Shown here in pieces: positions 10,101 through 18,098 of a DNA stretch of 64,000 bases. The DNA is from JABGQS01 sp963666505. Lineage in GTDB: Bacteria > Bacillota > Clostridia > Christensenellales > SZUA-584. The stretch covers positions 992,001 through 1,056,000 of the forward strand of contig CAXXXL010000001.1 in the NCBI GenBank assembly GCA_963666505.2, given 5' to 3'. A program made the translations under genes and the position numbers. Each line of letters opens with the position of its first letter. Within the stretch, counting starts at the first letter, position 1. Below the pieces are notes generated by a model. It did not search any database. It was given only the letters and a program-made list of their open reading frames with translations, and had not been told where the DNA came from.

Positions 10101-10793
10101 CTACAGTTCGGCTATAGGATAAAATTGATTTTGCAGTTTTGAGGCGAAGTATTCTTCGTCTTTTTTATTGTATCCTAATATAATGCAGGTGGATGGGCCG
10201 GCAGATTTATTTAGGTCTACATCGCAGGAGACGGCTGTTTTGCCAAAGACTCTGTTTAGCTTATTTGCAATGCCTTTAGAGCCGACAGGAGCAAGCTGCA
10301 GCGCTTTTGGGTCATCAACAAGACTGAGGAACATATCTATGCTGAGCATCTTGTCTGTGGACTCCACAACTTCGCTGCCGACCAGAGGAGAGCCGACACA
10401 CGCAAAGCATAGTCCGTCAGCCTGGTCGTCTATATTGCCTTTTAGTTTACCAACTATGCTTACTGCAACAGCTGATTGGAGCATATCGAAGTTGGTTTCG
10501 GTGCTTGCTATAAACGGCAGATCATCAAGGCGCAGTTCTTTAAGCAGCTTTACTATGCCCTGCATTATTTCACCGTATCCGTCCTTAACGAAGTTTGCTA
10601 TCGTGTATGCCGTGGGCTGCGCACGAACGCTCAAAATCTCCATGAACGCAACACGTGCGGTATAGTATGCGAGTATCTGTGTGGATACATTGACAACGTC
10701 CAGCTTTTTTTGACCGCAGGCGCCGCTGCAGTCTGTAGTAATAACAGTTGAGTATTCGTCTTCACCCGGCAGCACAATGATATCTCTGTTCAT
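10101..10793 (-). CDS. cblS: Probable alpha-ribazole kinase (PurM-like ATP-binding protein)
   Basis: A 230-residue protein with the look of the PurM/AIR-synthase superfamily: TTDCSGACGQKKLD near the start (metal/ATP region), YYTARVAFMEILSVRAQP and a late VGSPLVGSEVV. This matches my knowledge of CblS, the alpha-ribazole kinase described in Listeria, which phosphorylates salvaged alpha-ribazole and can replace CobT. The start is ATG at 10793 with GGAGAG before it; the upstream open frame to 10994 runs into the riboswitch and is not coding. It is divergent from cblT and convergent with cobC. No cobT is present here. Alternatives: another ThiL/PurM-like enzyme. Confidence 0.68.
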   Translation of the reverse strand: MNRDIIVLPGEDEYSTVITTDCSGACGQKKLDVVNVSTQILAYYTARVAFMEILSVRAQPTAYTIANFVKDGYGEIMQGIVKLLKELRLDDLPFIASTETNFDMLQSAVAVSIVGKLKGNIDDQADGLCFACVGSPLVGSEVVESTDKMLSIDMFLSLVDDPKALQLAPVGSKGIANKLNRVFGKTAVSCDVDLNKSAGPSTCIILGYNKKDEEYFASKLQNQFYPIAEL

Positions 10794-10842
10794 AAATCTC
10801 TCCGTTCTGCTTTGGCGATATATCACATATGTAAATATAGCC

Positions 10843-10871
10843 TTGACTAATTGAGTATGTAACAATATAAT
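10843..10871 (+). promoter_or_regulatory. Sigma-A promoter for the cblT riboswitch transcript
   Basis: TTGACT (10843-10848), a 17-base spacer and a perfect TATAAT (10866-10871), starting transcription just before the cobalamin riboswitch. Confidence 0.8.
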
Positions 10872-10884
10872 CGTATTAATATAA

Positions 10885-11080
10885 TACTGGGTTTTAGGTG
10901 CTCCGTAAAGGAGAGAATAGGGAATCGGGTGAGAATCCCGGACGGTCCCGCCACTGTAATGGGTTAGTAATGTGCCTTGATGCCACTCCGACAAGGGGGA
11001 AGGCGGTGCAAAGCGTTTGAGCCCAAAGTCAGTAGACCTGCCTAATTCGGCTGATCGGTCTTCGATGGAAAAGACCGTGT
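10885..11080 (+). ncRNA. Cobalamin riboswitch upstream of cblT
   Basis: The conserved core is easily read: AATAGGGAATCGGGTGAGAA near 10917, GACGGTCCCGCCACTGTAA near 10940, GGGGGAAGGCGG near 10996, and the B12 box AAGTCAGTAGACCTGCC near 11026. A following hairpin (CGGTCTT with AAGACCG, about 11056-11077) fits the P13 stem whose loop contacts L5. The aptamer binds adenosyl- or methylcobalamin and lies between a strong promoter and an intrinsic terminator ahead of cblT, so high B12 should stop transport of the precursor. Confidence 0.95.
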
Positions 11081-11090
11081 GAGATGATGG

Positions 11091-11127
11091 AAAAATCGCA
11101 CTTATGTTAGTGTGATTTTTTATTTTT
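11091..11127 (+). terminator. Riboswitch-controlled intrinsic terminator before cblT
   Basis: AAAAATCGCAC and GTGTGATTTTTT form a long stem around a TTATGTTA loop and run into a T-rich tail. It lies 11 bases after the riboswitch and 20 bases before the cblT start, the usual arrangement of a transcription-terminating cobalamin riboswitch. Confidence 0.85.
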
Positions 11128-11146
11128 TAATTAAAGGAGATATTAT

Positions 11147-11638
11147 ATGAAACTCAAGAAACTGATTATTATTGCTATGCTTATAGCTATGAGTGCTGTT
11201 GGAGCATTTATAAAAATCCCTTCGCCGATTGCGACAGTATCCTTTGATTCGCTGCCCGGATTTGTGGCAGCAGGGCTGTTTGTGCCGTGGATAGGAGGAT
11301 GCGTGGGCGCTGCGGGACATTTAATAAGCGCACTCATTAGCGGCTTTCCGCTTGGAATCTTGTCACATCTGATCGTTGCGGCGATGATGTTTATTGCTAT
11401 GCTGGTATTCGGGTTGCTTTACCGTAAAAACAAAATTATTGCGGCTATCGCAGCGGTAGTAATTAACGGACCGGTTGCGTTGGTTCCTTTCGGGTTCATA
11501 TTTGGCTGGGCGTTTTTCGTATCTATGATACTGCCGCTTACGATCGCTGCGACAGTCAATGTTATTCTTGCCGTAGTCATCCTTCCTCTGGTCAAAAAGG
11601 TGTTTAAGGTCCAGACAAAAAAAGAAGCTGTATCTTAA
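11147..11638 (+). CDS. cblT: ECF transporter S component, probably alpha-ribazole (CblT)
   Basis: A 163-residue, very hydrophobic protein with about six membrane segments: a typical substrate-binding S component of energy-coupling-factor transporters. Landmarks are MSAVGAFIKIP, FDSLPGFVAAGLFVP and GHLISALISGFPLG. It sits directly under a cobalamin riboswitch and next to the CblS-like kinase, matching the CblT-CblS pair known to import and phosphorylate alpha-ribazole. The ECF ATPases and T component are not in the window and are presumably shared from elsewhere. It could instead take up a corrinoid (CbrT-type). AAAGGAGA precedes the ATG. Confidence 0.72.
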   Translation: MKLKKLIIIAMLIAMSAVGAFIKIPSPIATVSFDSLPGFVAAGLFVPWIGGCVGAAGHLISALISGFPLGILSHLIVAAMMFIAMLVFGLLYRKNKIIAAIAAVVINGPVALVPFGFIFGWAFFVSMILPLTIAATVNVILAVVILPLVKKVFKVQTKKEAVS

Positions 11639-11770
11639 ATAAGCAAAATACAATAAAATATAAATAACACTTGAGTTTTTACTTAGGCGATATTTTACAA
11701 ATGAATGCGCTAATTTACCTTGAAATTAAAATTCAATGCAGTGATTATATACATAAATTGAATAAAGCGC

Positions 11771-11925
11771 TATCGGTTAATGCGGATTAATAATAGGGAA
11801 ACCGGTGAGAATCCGGTACAGCCCCCGCTGCTGTTATGCTGAGACGATGCTTGTGTGATAGAGCAAACCACTGTGTCAGTGCGATATATGATAAGATAAA
11901 AGCACGTCAGACAAGACGTGCTTTA
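11771..11925 (+). ncRNA. Second cobalamin riboswitch, without a downstream gene
   Basis: A second complete-looking core: AATAGGGAAACCGGTGAGAA near 11792, then CCGGTACAGCCCCCGCTGCTGT, a CCACTGTGTCAGTG stem near 11870 and a B12-box-like GTCAGACAAGACGTGC near 11907. The B12-box segment also forms a perfect 10-bp hairpin (AAAGCACGTC with GACGTGCTTT), an alternative fold. No open reading frame follows on this strand; the next element is a tRNA-Ser on the other strand. It is either an orphan left after gene loss or a riboswitch controlling a short RNA. Confidence 0.82.
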
Positions 11926-11970
11926 AAACTATATCGAACAGGAGTAATTATTCTGTCCTATCCGAAATTA

Positions 11971-12064
11971 TGGCGGAGAAGGAGGGATTTGAACCCTCGC
12001 ACCGATTACCTCAGCCTACTCCCTTAGCAGGGGAGCCCCTTCAGCCGTACTTGGGTACTTCTCC
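11971..12064 (-). tRNA. tRNA-Ser (GCT)
   Basis: The minus strand reads GGAGAAGTACCCAAG at the 5' end, an anticodon stem-loop CCCCTGCTAAGGGG with anticodon GCT, a long variable arm (TAGGCTGAGGTAATCGGTG region), a T-arm AGGGTTCAAATCCCT and an encoded CCA end. The long variable arm and GCT anticodon identify a serine tRNA for AGC/AGU codons. It has its own promoter and no flanking tRNA. Confidence 0.95.
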
Positions 12065-12083
12065 AAAAATATCAGCGTCATTC

Positions 12084-12112
12084 ATTATATTAGAAACGAT
12101 ATTCAATGTCAA
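12084..12112 (-). promoter_or_regulatory. Sigma-A promoter of tRNA-Ser
   Basis: On the minus strand TTGACA (12107-12112), a 17-base spacer and TATAAT (12084-12089), both perfect consensus, about 20 bases before the mature tRNA. Confidence 0.88.
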
Positions 12113-12230
12113 TGAAAAAAGACACTAATATTCTTTTTTATACAGCGGATAAAACTGCTTTTAATCCGATGCTGCAAATAAACTTAAAACAACCACGGAT
12201 ATAAGGAGTTATTTTGCATAATCTTTATTC

Positions 12231-12980
12231 CTACAGCATACTGCTCATGTTGTATAACCCGGCAGGCTGCATAACAATGAACCCCGCCGCTTTAAGAGCG
12301 CCAAAGGCAAACACCTGCCTAGATTGTGCGCTGTGCTTGATTTCAATCACTTCGTCAGTTCCTGCAAAAATGACAGTATGCTCGCCGACTATAGTGCCGC
12401 CGCGTACTGCGTGTAAGCCGATCTCACGGCTGCGCCTGTCATTATTAGAATGCCTGCCGTAAACATATTCTTTTTTATCTTCGAAAGCTTCGTTTATCTT
12501 GTTTGCTATAGCAAGTGCGGTTCCGCTGGGTGAGTCAACTTTCTGATTGTGATGCTTTTCGACTATCTCAATGTCATATGTATCTCCCAAAAACTGTGCA
12601 GCTTTTTTAGCAAGCTCCATTTGAAGGCTTACGCCCAGAGACATGTTTGCAGTATAGAAAACCGGTATGGTCTTTGCAGTCTCACTTATCAAAATTTCCT
12701 GCTGCTCTGACAAACCTGTCGTTGCAATAACAATAGGCACGCATTTATCAGCAGCATACCTAAGGCTGTTTTCAAGTGCTTCAGGCCTTGAAAAATCTAT
12801 TATAACATCCGGTGTCTGCTCACATTCTTCGATATTTTTATAGACAGGAAATTTGTTATCTTCTGCGTTCGCAAAGATGTCTACTCCGCATGCGACTTGC
12901 ATTCCGTCAGTGTTTTCAACCGCTGCTGCCAGCACCTGACCCATCTTACCGCCTGCGCCGACTATCAATATTTTTATCAT
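12231..12980 (-). CDS. dapB: 4-hydroxy-tetrahydrodipicolinate reductase
   Basis: Reduces 4-hydroxy-tetrahydrodipicolinate to tetrahydrodipicolinate with NAD(P)H in lysine and diaminopimelate synthesis. The 249-residue protein starts at MIKILIVGAGGKMGQ (nucleotide-binding loop) and carries the catalytic HHNQKVDSPSGTA motif and a C-terminal GRHSNNDRR/HAVRGGTIVGEH region. The chosen ATG at 12980 has AAAGG just upstream; the in-frame ATG five codons earlier lacks a good site. It lies 11 bases after dapA and is the last gene of the asd-dapA-dapB operon. Confidence 0.95.
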   Translation of the reverse strand: MIKILIVGAGGKMGQVLAAAVENTDGMQVACGVDIFANAEDNKFPVYKNIEECEQTPDVIIDFSRPEALENSLRYAADKCVPIVIATTGLSEQQEILISETAKTIPVFYTANMSLGVSLQMELAKKAAQFLGDTYDIEIVEKHHNQKVDSPSGTALAIANKINEAFEDKKEYVYGRHSNNDRRSREIGLHAVRGGTIVGEHTVIFAGTDEVIEIKHSAQSRQVFAFGALKAAGFIVMQPAGLYNMSSML

Positions 12981-12991
12981 ATCCAAACCTT

Positions 12992-13882
12992 TCAATCCAC
13001 AGCCATCAACTCAAACCCAAGGGCTAAAAGTTCCTTCTTTAGCTTCTCTGCGTTCTCACGGCCCATTTCGCAAAGCGGCATTCGCAGCAGACCTGCATTA
13101 ATCCCGATCATATTAAGCGCAGTTTTTACCGGTATTGGGTTAACTTCGCTGAACAGAGCTTTTACAAGCGGGTTAAGCTTGTGCTGCAAGTCACGAGCCT
13201 TGTCAACATCTCCGTTTAGATAGCTTGCTGCCATATCGTGAGTCATCCTGGGCGCAACGTTTGAAACGACTGAAATAACGCCCTTGCCTCCCAGAGACAT
13301 CAGCGGTACCACATGGTCATCGTTACCGGAATAAACGTCTATATCCGGGCACAGCCTTATAACTTCTGCTATTTGGCTGATATCTGCGCTCGCTTCCTTT
13401 AAACCTACGATGTTGTCATGGACAGCAATCTGCTTCATTACCTCAGGCTTTATATTGACTCCCGTTCTTGAAGGAACGTTATATGCGATGATAGGTGCAC
13501 CGGAAGCGTCTGCAATGGCGTGATAATGCCTTATTAGCCCGGTGTCACTGCATTTATTATAATACGGCGTTACTATCAAAATACCGTCCGCTCCAAGGCC
13601 TGAAGCCCTCTTAGCGGCCTCTACGGCGCTTTTGGTATCATTGCTGCCTGCTCCTGCGATGACAGGCACACGCCCTGCTGAATGCTTTACAACGAAATCT
13701 ATAGCTGCGATGTCTTCTTCGTGACTCATTGTGGAAGATTCGCCGGTAGTGCCGCAAACTATAAGCGCATCAATACCGCCTTTAATTTGATAGTCAAGCA
13801 GCACTTCAAACGCAGTAAAATCAATTCCGCTCTCGTTGAATGGGGTAACAAGCGCTGTGCCTGCTCCTGTAAATATACTCAT
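12992..13882 (-). CDS. dapA: 4-hydroxy-tetrahydrodipicolinate synthase
   Basis: Condenses aspartate semialdehyde and pyruvate, the committed step to diaminopimelate and lysine. The 296-residue TIM-barrel protein shows GTTGESSTMSHEE, PYYNKCSDTGL (catalytic tyrosine), YNVPSRTG and the Schiff-base lysine in VGLKEAS. The start at 13882 (MSIFTGAGTALVTPF) has AAGGAG eight bases upstream and matches the family N-terminus; an ATG-like extension of three codons is less likely. Middle gene of the lysine-riboswitch operon. Confidence 0.96.
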   Translation of the reverse strand: MSIFTGAGTALVTPFNESGIDFTAFEVLLDYQIKGGIDALIVCGTTGESSTMSHEEDIAAIDFVVKHSAGRVPVIAGAGSNDTKSAVEAAKRASGLGADGILIVTPYYNKCSDTGLIRHYHAIADASGAPIIAYNVPSRTGVNIKPEVMKQIAVHDNIVGLKEASADISQIAEVIRLCPDIDVYSGNDDHVVPLMSLGGKGVISVVSNVAPRMTHDMAASYLNGDVDKARDLQHKLNPLVKALFSEVNPIPVKTALNMIGINAGLLRMPLCEMGRENAEKLKKELLALGFELMAVD

Positions 13883-13937
13883 AATACACACTCCTTAATA
13901 TTATCGATACTGAGGGTCATATTCCGCTTCAGTTTTG

Positions 13938-15014
13938 TTAATCGAAAAACCCCTTAGCCGCCAGCAGTTCTGCAGTAAGGACAGCGCCTCCCGCTGCCCC
14001 TCTTAAAGTATTGTGGCTAAGGCACACAAACTTATAGTCATAGAGCACGTCTTCACGAAGCCGTCCGATAGAAACGGCCATTCCGTTCTCGTTGTCACGG
14101 TCAAGCTTCGTTTGCGGTCTCGAATCATCCTCGAAATACATTAGGAACTGCTTCGGTGCGCTGGGCAGTCCAAGCTGCTGGGGGACACCTCTGAACTGAT
14201 TCCATCTTTTCAATATCTCTTCTTTTTCAGGTTTCCTGTCAAACTTGACGAACGTTGCTGCCATGTGCCCGTCCGACACAGGAACTCTTATGCACTGTGT
14301 AGTAATAACGGGTTTGTTCGTACTAACTATTTCACCACTCTCAACTTTACCCCAAATTTTAAGAGGCTCCTGCTCGCTTTTCTGCTCTTCGCCGCCGATA
14401 TACGGTATAACGTTGTCGATCATCTCCGGCCAGGTGTCGAATGTTTTCCCAGCGCCCGAAATAGCCTGATAAGTACAGGCAACGATTTCTTTAATCCCAA
14501 AGTCCTTAAGAGGCTCTAATGCCGGTACATACGTCTGTATAGAGCAGTTCGGCTTAACTGCAATAAAACCTTTTTCAGTGCCCAGCCTCTTGCGCTGTGC
14601 GGCTATGATGTCCGTATGCTCCGGGTTGACTTCCGGCATCATCATTGGAACGTCCGGAGTCAGCCTGTGTGCGCTGTTATTTGAAACAACAGGTATTTCA
14701 GCTGCAGCATATGCTTCTTCAAGCAGCTTTGTTTCTTTTTTATCCAGGCTTATGGCACAGAAAACAAAATCTACGAGTTTCTTTGCTGCCCCAATATCTG
14801 AAGCGTCAAGCACTGTCATGCCTGCTGCGCTCTGCGGTATTGGTTTTTCCATCGCCCATCTGCTACCGACAGCTTCTTTATACGTTTTTCCTGCCGATTT
14901 ACTGCTTGCGCTCAGCAGCACGGTTTCAAACCACGGGTGGTTTTCCAGCAACATAACAAAACGCTGGCCGACCATTCCCGTGGCTCCTACGATTCCGACT
15001 TTGAATCTTCTCAC
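13938..15014 (-). CDS. asd: Aspartate-semialdehyde dehydrogenase
   Basis: Reductive dephosphorylation of aspartyl phosphate to aspartate semialdehyde, the branch point for lysine, threonine and methionine. Shows GIVGATGMVGQRF, the active-site cysteine in KPNCSIQTY, and AISGAGKTFD. At 358 residues it fits the archaeal/fungal-type Asd subfamily (longer, with RPQTKLDRD late), which also occurs in clostridia. The start is taken as GTG at 15014 (MRRFKVGIVG) with GGAGG ten bases upstream; earlier in-frame codons lie within the leader. First gene after the lysine riboswitch. Confidence 0.93.
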   Translation of the reverse strand: MRRFKVGIVGATGMVGQRFVMLLENHPWFETVLLSASSKSAGKTYKEAVGSRWAMEKPIPQSAAGMTVLDASDIGAAKKLVDFVFCAISLDKKETKLLEEAYAAAEIPVVSNNSAHRLTPDVPMMMPEVNPEHTDIIAAQRKRLGTEKGFIAVKPNCSIQTYVPALEPLKDFGIKEIVACTYQAISGAGKTFDTWPEMIDNVIPYIGGEEQKSEQEPLKIWGKVESGEIVSTNKPVITTQCIRVPVSDGHMAATFVKFDRKPEKEEILKRWNQFRGVPQQLGLPSAPKQFLMYFEDDSRPQTKLDRDNENGMAVSIGRLREDVLYDYKFVCLSHNTLRGAAGGAVLTAELLAAKGFFD

Positions 15015-15046
15015 TTCAATATATCCTCCCAAGGGTAGTTTAATAC

Positions 15047-15082
15047 GCAAAAACAGCACGCAATATCATTAAAAGCGTGCCG
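15047..15082 (-). terminator. Intrinsic terminator of the lysine riboswitch
   Basis: On the minus strand ACGGCACGC pairs with GCGTGCTGT (one G-U) and is followed by TTTTTGCG. It lies between the lysine aptamer and asd and is the likely off-switch. Confidence 0.75.
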
Positions 15083-15099
15083 TAAACTTACAAATAACA

Positions 15100-15280
15100 T
15101 CTGTTCAACAGCAGCGCTCCGTCCGATATAAGGACGACAGTTGCATGGTTGTTTACCGATGCACCCAGACGAACCCTTCTCGGTAAAGAGTTGCCTTCGG
15201 CAGCGTTCCCTTTCACTAAGCCTAACTGGTAACCCGATACCTAAGCATAGTATACTAATGAACACCGCACCTCAAACTGT
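15100..15280 (-). ncRNA. Lysine riboswitch (L box) upstream of asd-dapA-dapB
   Basis: Read on the minus strand, the region contains GAGGTGCGGTGTTC with TTAGTATACTATGC at its 5' end, then AAAGGGAACGCTGCCGAAGGC, CTGGGTGCATCGG and CATGCAACTGTCGTCC. These are the conserved blocks of the lysine aptamer (GAGGUGC, GCCGAAG, GGGUGCAU, CUGUC). A terminator follows, then asd. High lysine should end transcription. This fits the encoded pathway exactly. Confidence 0.85.
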
Positions 15281-15301
15281 ATTGGTATTCTCTTTGCCAA
15301 G

Positions 15302-15331
15302 AGTATAACATCAGAGCGCCTTTATAGTCAA
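15302..15331 (-). promoter_or_regulatory. Promoter of the lysine riboswitch operon
   Basis: Minus strand TTGACT (15326-15331), an 18-base spacer and TATACT (15302-15307), ending about 25 bases before the aptamer. Confidence 0.65.
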
Positions 15332-15337
15332 CCGCTA

Positions 15338-16876
15338 TTACTGTAATCCAATTTCAACACTGAGTATATCTGCGAGTATATTAGCAATGTCCGTGTTGTC
15401 CTGCGCATTAGAAAAACGTTCGGCAAATACACCGGTAACGCCAAGCGCCACCTGCGCCGAAGTATGATAATCGGTAGCCCACCTAACACCAAGCCTCTCA
15501 TTGAGAATATCATTCAATTCAAGAGCAATGGCAGTGTCGAGAGTTCCCTCAGCATATTCTGTAAGCAGCGTCCTGGCGTAAACTTCACGCAACGCTGAAA
15601 GCTCGTCTTCATCAGGGTAAAAACCAAGAGAGTTTACGCCGGCTATGAACTCGTCAAAAGTTTTTTGAGGGTCATAGAGAAGAGCAAAACCATCGCCGTA
15701 GCTTGCGGATACTCCGCTGATGCTTTCAAAATCCGCATCCTGCACGGTCAGGCCGCCTGTTTCGTGGTCGGCTGTCGTAATTATAAGAGTCTCGTAAGGG
15801 TGTGCTTTATAAAATTCCAGAGCTACCTTTACAACGTTGTCGAAAGCAAGAGTCTCATATACAACTCCCAGTGCATCGTTGTTATGCGCTGCATAGTCAA
15901 TCCTGCCGCCTTCAACCATAAGGAAAAAACCGTCTTCGTCAAGGCAGAGCAGCCGCAGCGCCTGCTTTGTAATATCGCAGAGGGCAGGAAGATCAGCGCT
16001 TTCAGATACTCGGTCGATTTCGTACGGAAAATAATTATAAGTTAGCGCCGCAAAAACCCTGTCGCCTGCTTTGGGATCAAAATCGAGAAACTCGTCTACT
16101 ACGTCCGGGCCAACAAACATTTCATAGCCCTTTTCAGCAAAGCTTTCGACAAGATTTATACCGTCGCTTCGTTCGGTGAATATGTCCATGCCACGTGCGT
16201 CGGGCCCCAGAGCCAGCATACTGTCCGGTATCTGCGCAGGCAGAAAGAACGAAAGACCTCCGCCGGCTATGAAATCTATATCGCTTTCAAGAAGCTGAAG
16301 AGCAATGTCCGCTTCATGAATCCGATAGTCATTGTGTGCATAAAAACAAGCTGGTGTAGCGTGGGTCACACCCGTTGTCGTGACAATACCTGTTGCATAT
16401 CCTTTGGACATAGCTGCTTCAATCAGTGTCGTAAGCGGCTGGTCGTCAGGCGTTTGCGAAACCATTGAGTTGTTTGTTTTCACACCGGTAGCAAGCGCCG
16501 TTGCCGCTGCCGCAGAGTCAGTAATATCAGCATTTGCAGAACTTGTTGTCACCATTGTATTTACGTCCATGCTGTTAAGATTAAGTTTAGCAGTGCTGTC
16601 ACCAGAAACGTATTTTAAATATTCTTCCGAGAGCTGCTTATGCGCTTCTCCCATACCATCTCCGATAAGAAAGAATATATACTTTGCCTTAGGCTCAATA
16701 AACACAGCTTCCGGCGTAGGCGAAAGAGAGACAGAAGGCGTCTGTATAGCGGCGCTAACGGTCGGCGAAGGCGCGTATGTTTCTGCTGTGTATACTGCCG
16801 TTTCCGGCGGTGCTGCACAAGCTGCAAGCAACAATATTAATAAAGCGAGAACTGCAAAGAAGATTTTTTTGATCAC
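15338..16876 (-). CDS. phoA: Alkaline phosphatase, lipoprotein
   Basis: A 512-residue phosphomonoesterase of the alkaline phosphatase superfamily. It begins with a lipoprotein signal (hydrophobic stretch to LLLAAC, lipobox cysteine near residue 20), then a Thr/Pro/Ser-rich linker to about residue 60. The catalytic domain follows: FLIGDGMGEAH (metal), DSAAAATALATG (nucleophile serine), VEGGRIDYAAH, TADHETGG and the late YHTS (metal). All main zinc and phosphate ligands are visible. The start is taken as GTG at 16876 because a GGAGG lies seven bases upstream, inside the longer frame. Last gene of a long minus-strand run; likely anchored outside the membrane to release phosphate. Confidence 0.9.
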   Translation of the reverse strand: MIKKIFFAVLALLILLLAACAAPPETAVYTAETYAPSPTVSAAIQTPSVSLSPTPEAVFIEPKAKYIFFLIGDGMGEAHKQLSEEYLKYVSGDSTAKLNLNSMDVNTMVTTSSANADITDSAAAATALATGVKTNNSMVSQTPDDQPLTTLIEAAMSKGYATGIVTTTGVTHATPACFYAHNDYRIHEADIALQLLESDIDFIAGGGLSFFLPAQIPDSMLALGPDARGMDIFTERSDGINLVESFAEKGYEMFVGPDVVDEFLDFDPKAGDRVFAALTYNYFPYEIDRVSESADLPALCDITKQALRLLCLDEDGFFLMVEGGRIDYAAHNNDALGVVYETLAFDNVVKVALEFYKAHPYETLIITTADHETGGLTVQDADFESISGVSASYGDGFALLYDPQKTFDEFIAGVNSLGFYPDEDELSALREVYARTLLTEYAEGTLDTAIALELNDILNERLGVRWATDYHTSAQVALGVTGVFAERFSNAQDNTDIANILADILSVEIGLQ

Positions 16877-16889
16877 GACTGCCTCCAAA

Positions 16890-18086
16890 CTATACCGGTT
16901 TTACCTGCCTTGCCAGTTTTGCTATCCTCTCGACCCGCTCCAATTTTGCGTCCGGAGGTGTAGTGTCGGCAATTGCAAGTATTATGTTTCGTGCTCCGTC
17001 GTCCTGTATCTGTCCTAAAAGCTCATCTATAAAGCTGTCGAATTCGTAATCGCTAAGGGAATTTTCCAGCGTTGCTATGGATGGAACGACTCCATAAAGC
17101 GTCAGGTTGCCGTCCGTTACATGTCTAATATCTCTGTATGTGAGGGACGTAAGCGGCTTTGTGCACACAGAATCTGCTACGTCCATTCCGCCGTCTATGT
17201 AATATCTTAGCAGCCCGTTATTTTCGCTGTCAGTATGAGATGCCATGAACTTTCCCTTCTCGTGAATCATGCTGCTGTACCTTTTAAGCCTCGGCAGTGT
17301 GTAGCGCTTGAAAAACGGGGGAGGGGTAAGAGTTGCGTCAAAGTGGGCTCCGACGTTTATCAAAACAGCAGGAGAGTCTATAGCGACCTCAAACAGCCTG
17401 TCAAGAAATCCGTCCAGAGTCTGTTGAAGCTGCATGAACTCGTCGGGATAATCCAGTTGGTCATAAACAGCCTGCTCATATTTCATAAGCTCCATGTTCA
17501 TAAACCGTATGCCGGATTCACGCAGACACCCCAGGCACACTGCAAGCCCACGCTCGCCGACTCTCTGCTGAAACCGTTCAAACCGTTCGTAAGAAGGGAC
17601 GACTTGCGCATTTTCAAATATGAACTTTACTGGTTTATAATCTTCTATTTTTGTAATGGTCTTCTTAACAACAGCGGCAGATGTGATGCCCTGAGACATC
17701 ATATCTTCATCAAGCCGGGTTATGTTATAGACTTCACCGTACGGAGTTTTATATGTTACCTTGAGTCCTTCATGGGTATCTTCAGCTGTAAAGCTAACAT
17801 TGTGAAGCTTTATTTTGTGGACGGTGGATGTCGAGCTTGTAAGCAGCCCAAGACCTCTGTGCACATAATCGCTTTCATCATCATACTCCAGAAAATCCGG
17901 TATCATGGTGTTATAACCAACGCCCAGCTCTTCTATTATATCAATTAGCGATGCGTTTTTATACTTTCCGGGCAATGTTCCTCTAAGTTTGTTGCTGCGG
18001 TACCATATGTCAAGACGTGGTGCAAAAGGAAGATGAGCTGCCGCTTCGCCTTTAAGTACATCCGTCATTAAGTCCTTATAGCTCAT
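16890..18086 (-). CDS. Uroporphyrinogen decarboxylase (URO-D) family protein
   Basis: A 398-residue protein with the URO-D fold typical of corrinoid methyltransferases such as MtbA/MtaA-like proteins rather than true HemE. Visible landmarks are the N-terminal APRLDIWYRSNKLRGTLP, a central CLGCLRESGIRFMNMELMKY, VLINVGAHFDATLTPPPFFKRY and the possible metal region ASHTDSENNGLL with DVADSVC. Clostridial genomes carry many such paralogues acting in methyl transfer from unusual substrates, often with corrinoid proteins. No corrinoid protein is adjacent, so the substrate is unknown. GAGGGGG precedes the ATG. Lies between the rRNA methyltransferase and phoA. Confidence 0.72.
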   Translation of the reverse strand: MSYKDLMTDVLKGEAAAHLPFAPRLDIWYRSNKLRGTLPGKYKNASLIDIIEELGVGYNTMIPDFLEYDDESDYVHRGLGLLTSSTSTVHKIKLHNVSFTAEDTHEGLKVTYKTPYGEVYNITRLDEDMMSQGITSAAVVKKTITKIEDYKPVKFIFENAQVVPSYERFERFQQRVGERGLAVCLGCLRESGIRFMNMELMKYEQAVYDQLDYPDEFMQLQQTLDGFLDRLFEVAIDSPAVLINVGAHFDATLTPPPFFKRYTLPRLKRYSSMIHEKGKFMASHTDSENNGLLRYYIDGGMDVADSVCTKPLTSLTYRDIRHVTDGNLTLYGVVPSIATLENSLSDYEFDSFIDELLGQIQDDGARNIILAIADTTPPDAKLERVERIAKLARQVKPV

Positions 18087-18098
18087 AATAAACCCCCT

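Noticed and set aside
10794..10994. N-terminal extension of cblS
   Set aside because: The upstream part of the frame is the reverse complement of the cobalamin riboswitch and promoter; the GGAGAG-preceded ATG at 10793 is the start.
11836..12027. Plus-strand 63-codon frame across the second riboswitch and tRNA-Ser
   Set aside because: It starts inside the riboswitch core and ends inside the antisense of a tRNA; no ribosome site and no protein-like pattern. It is therefore not a target gene of the riboswitch.
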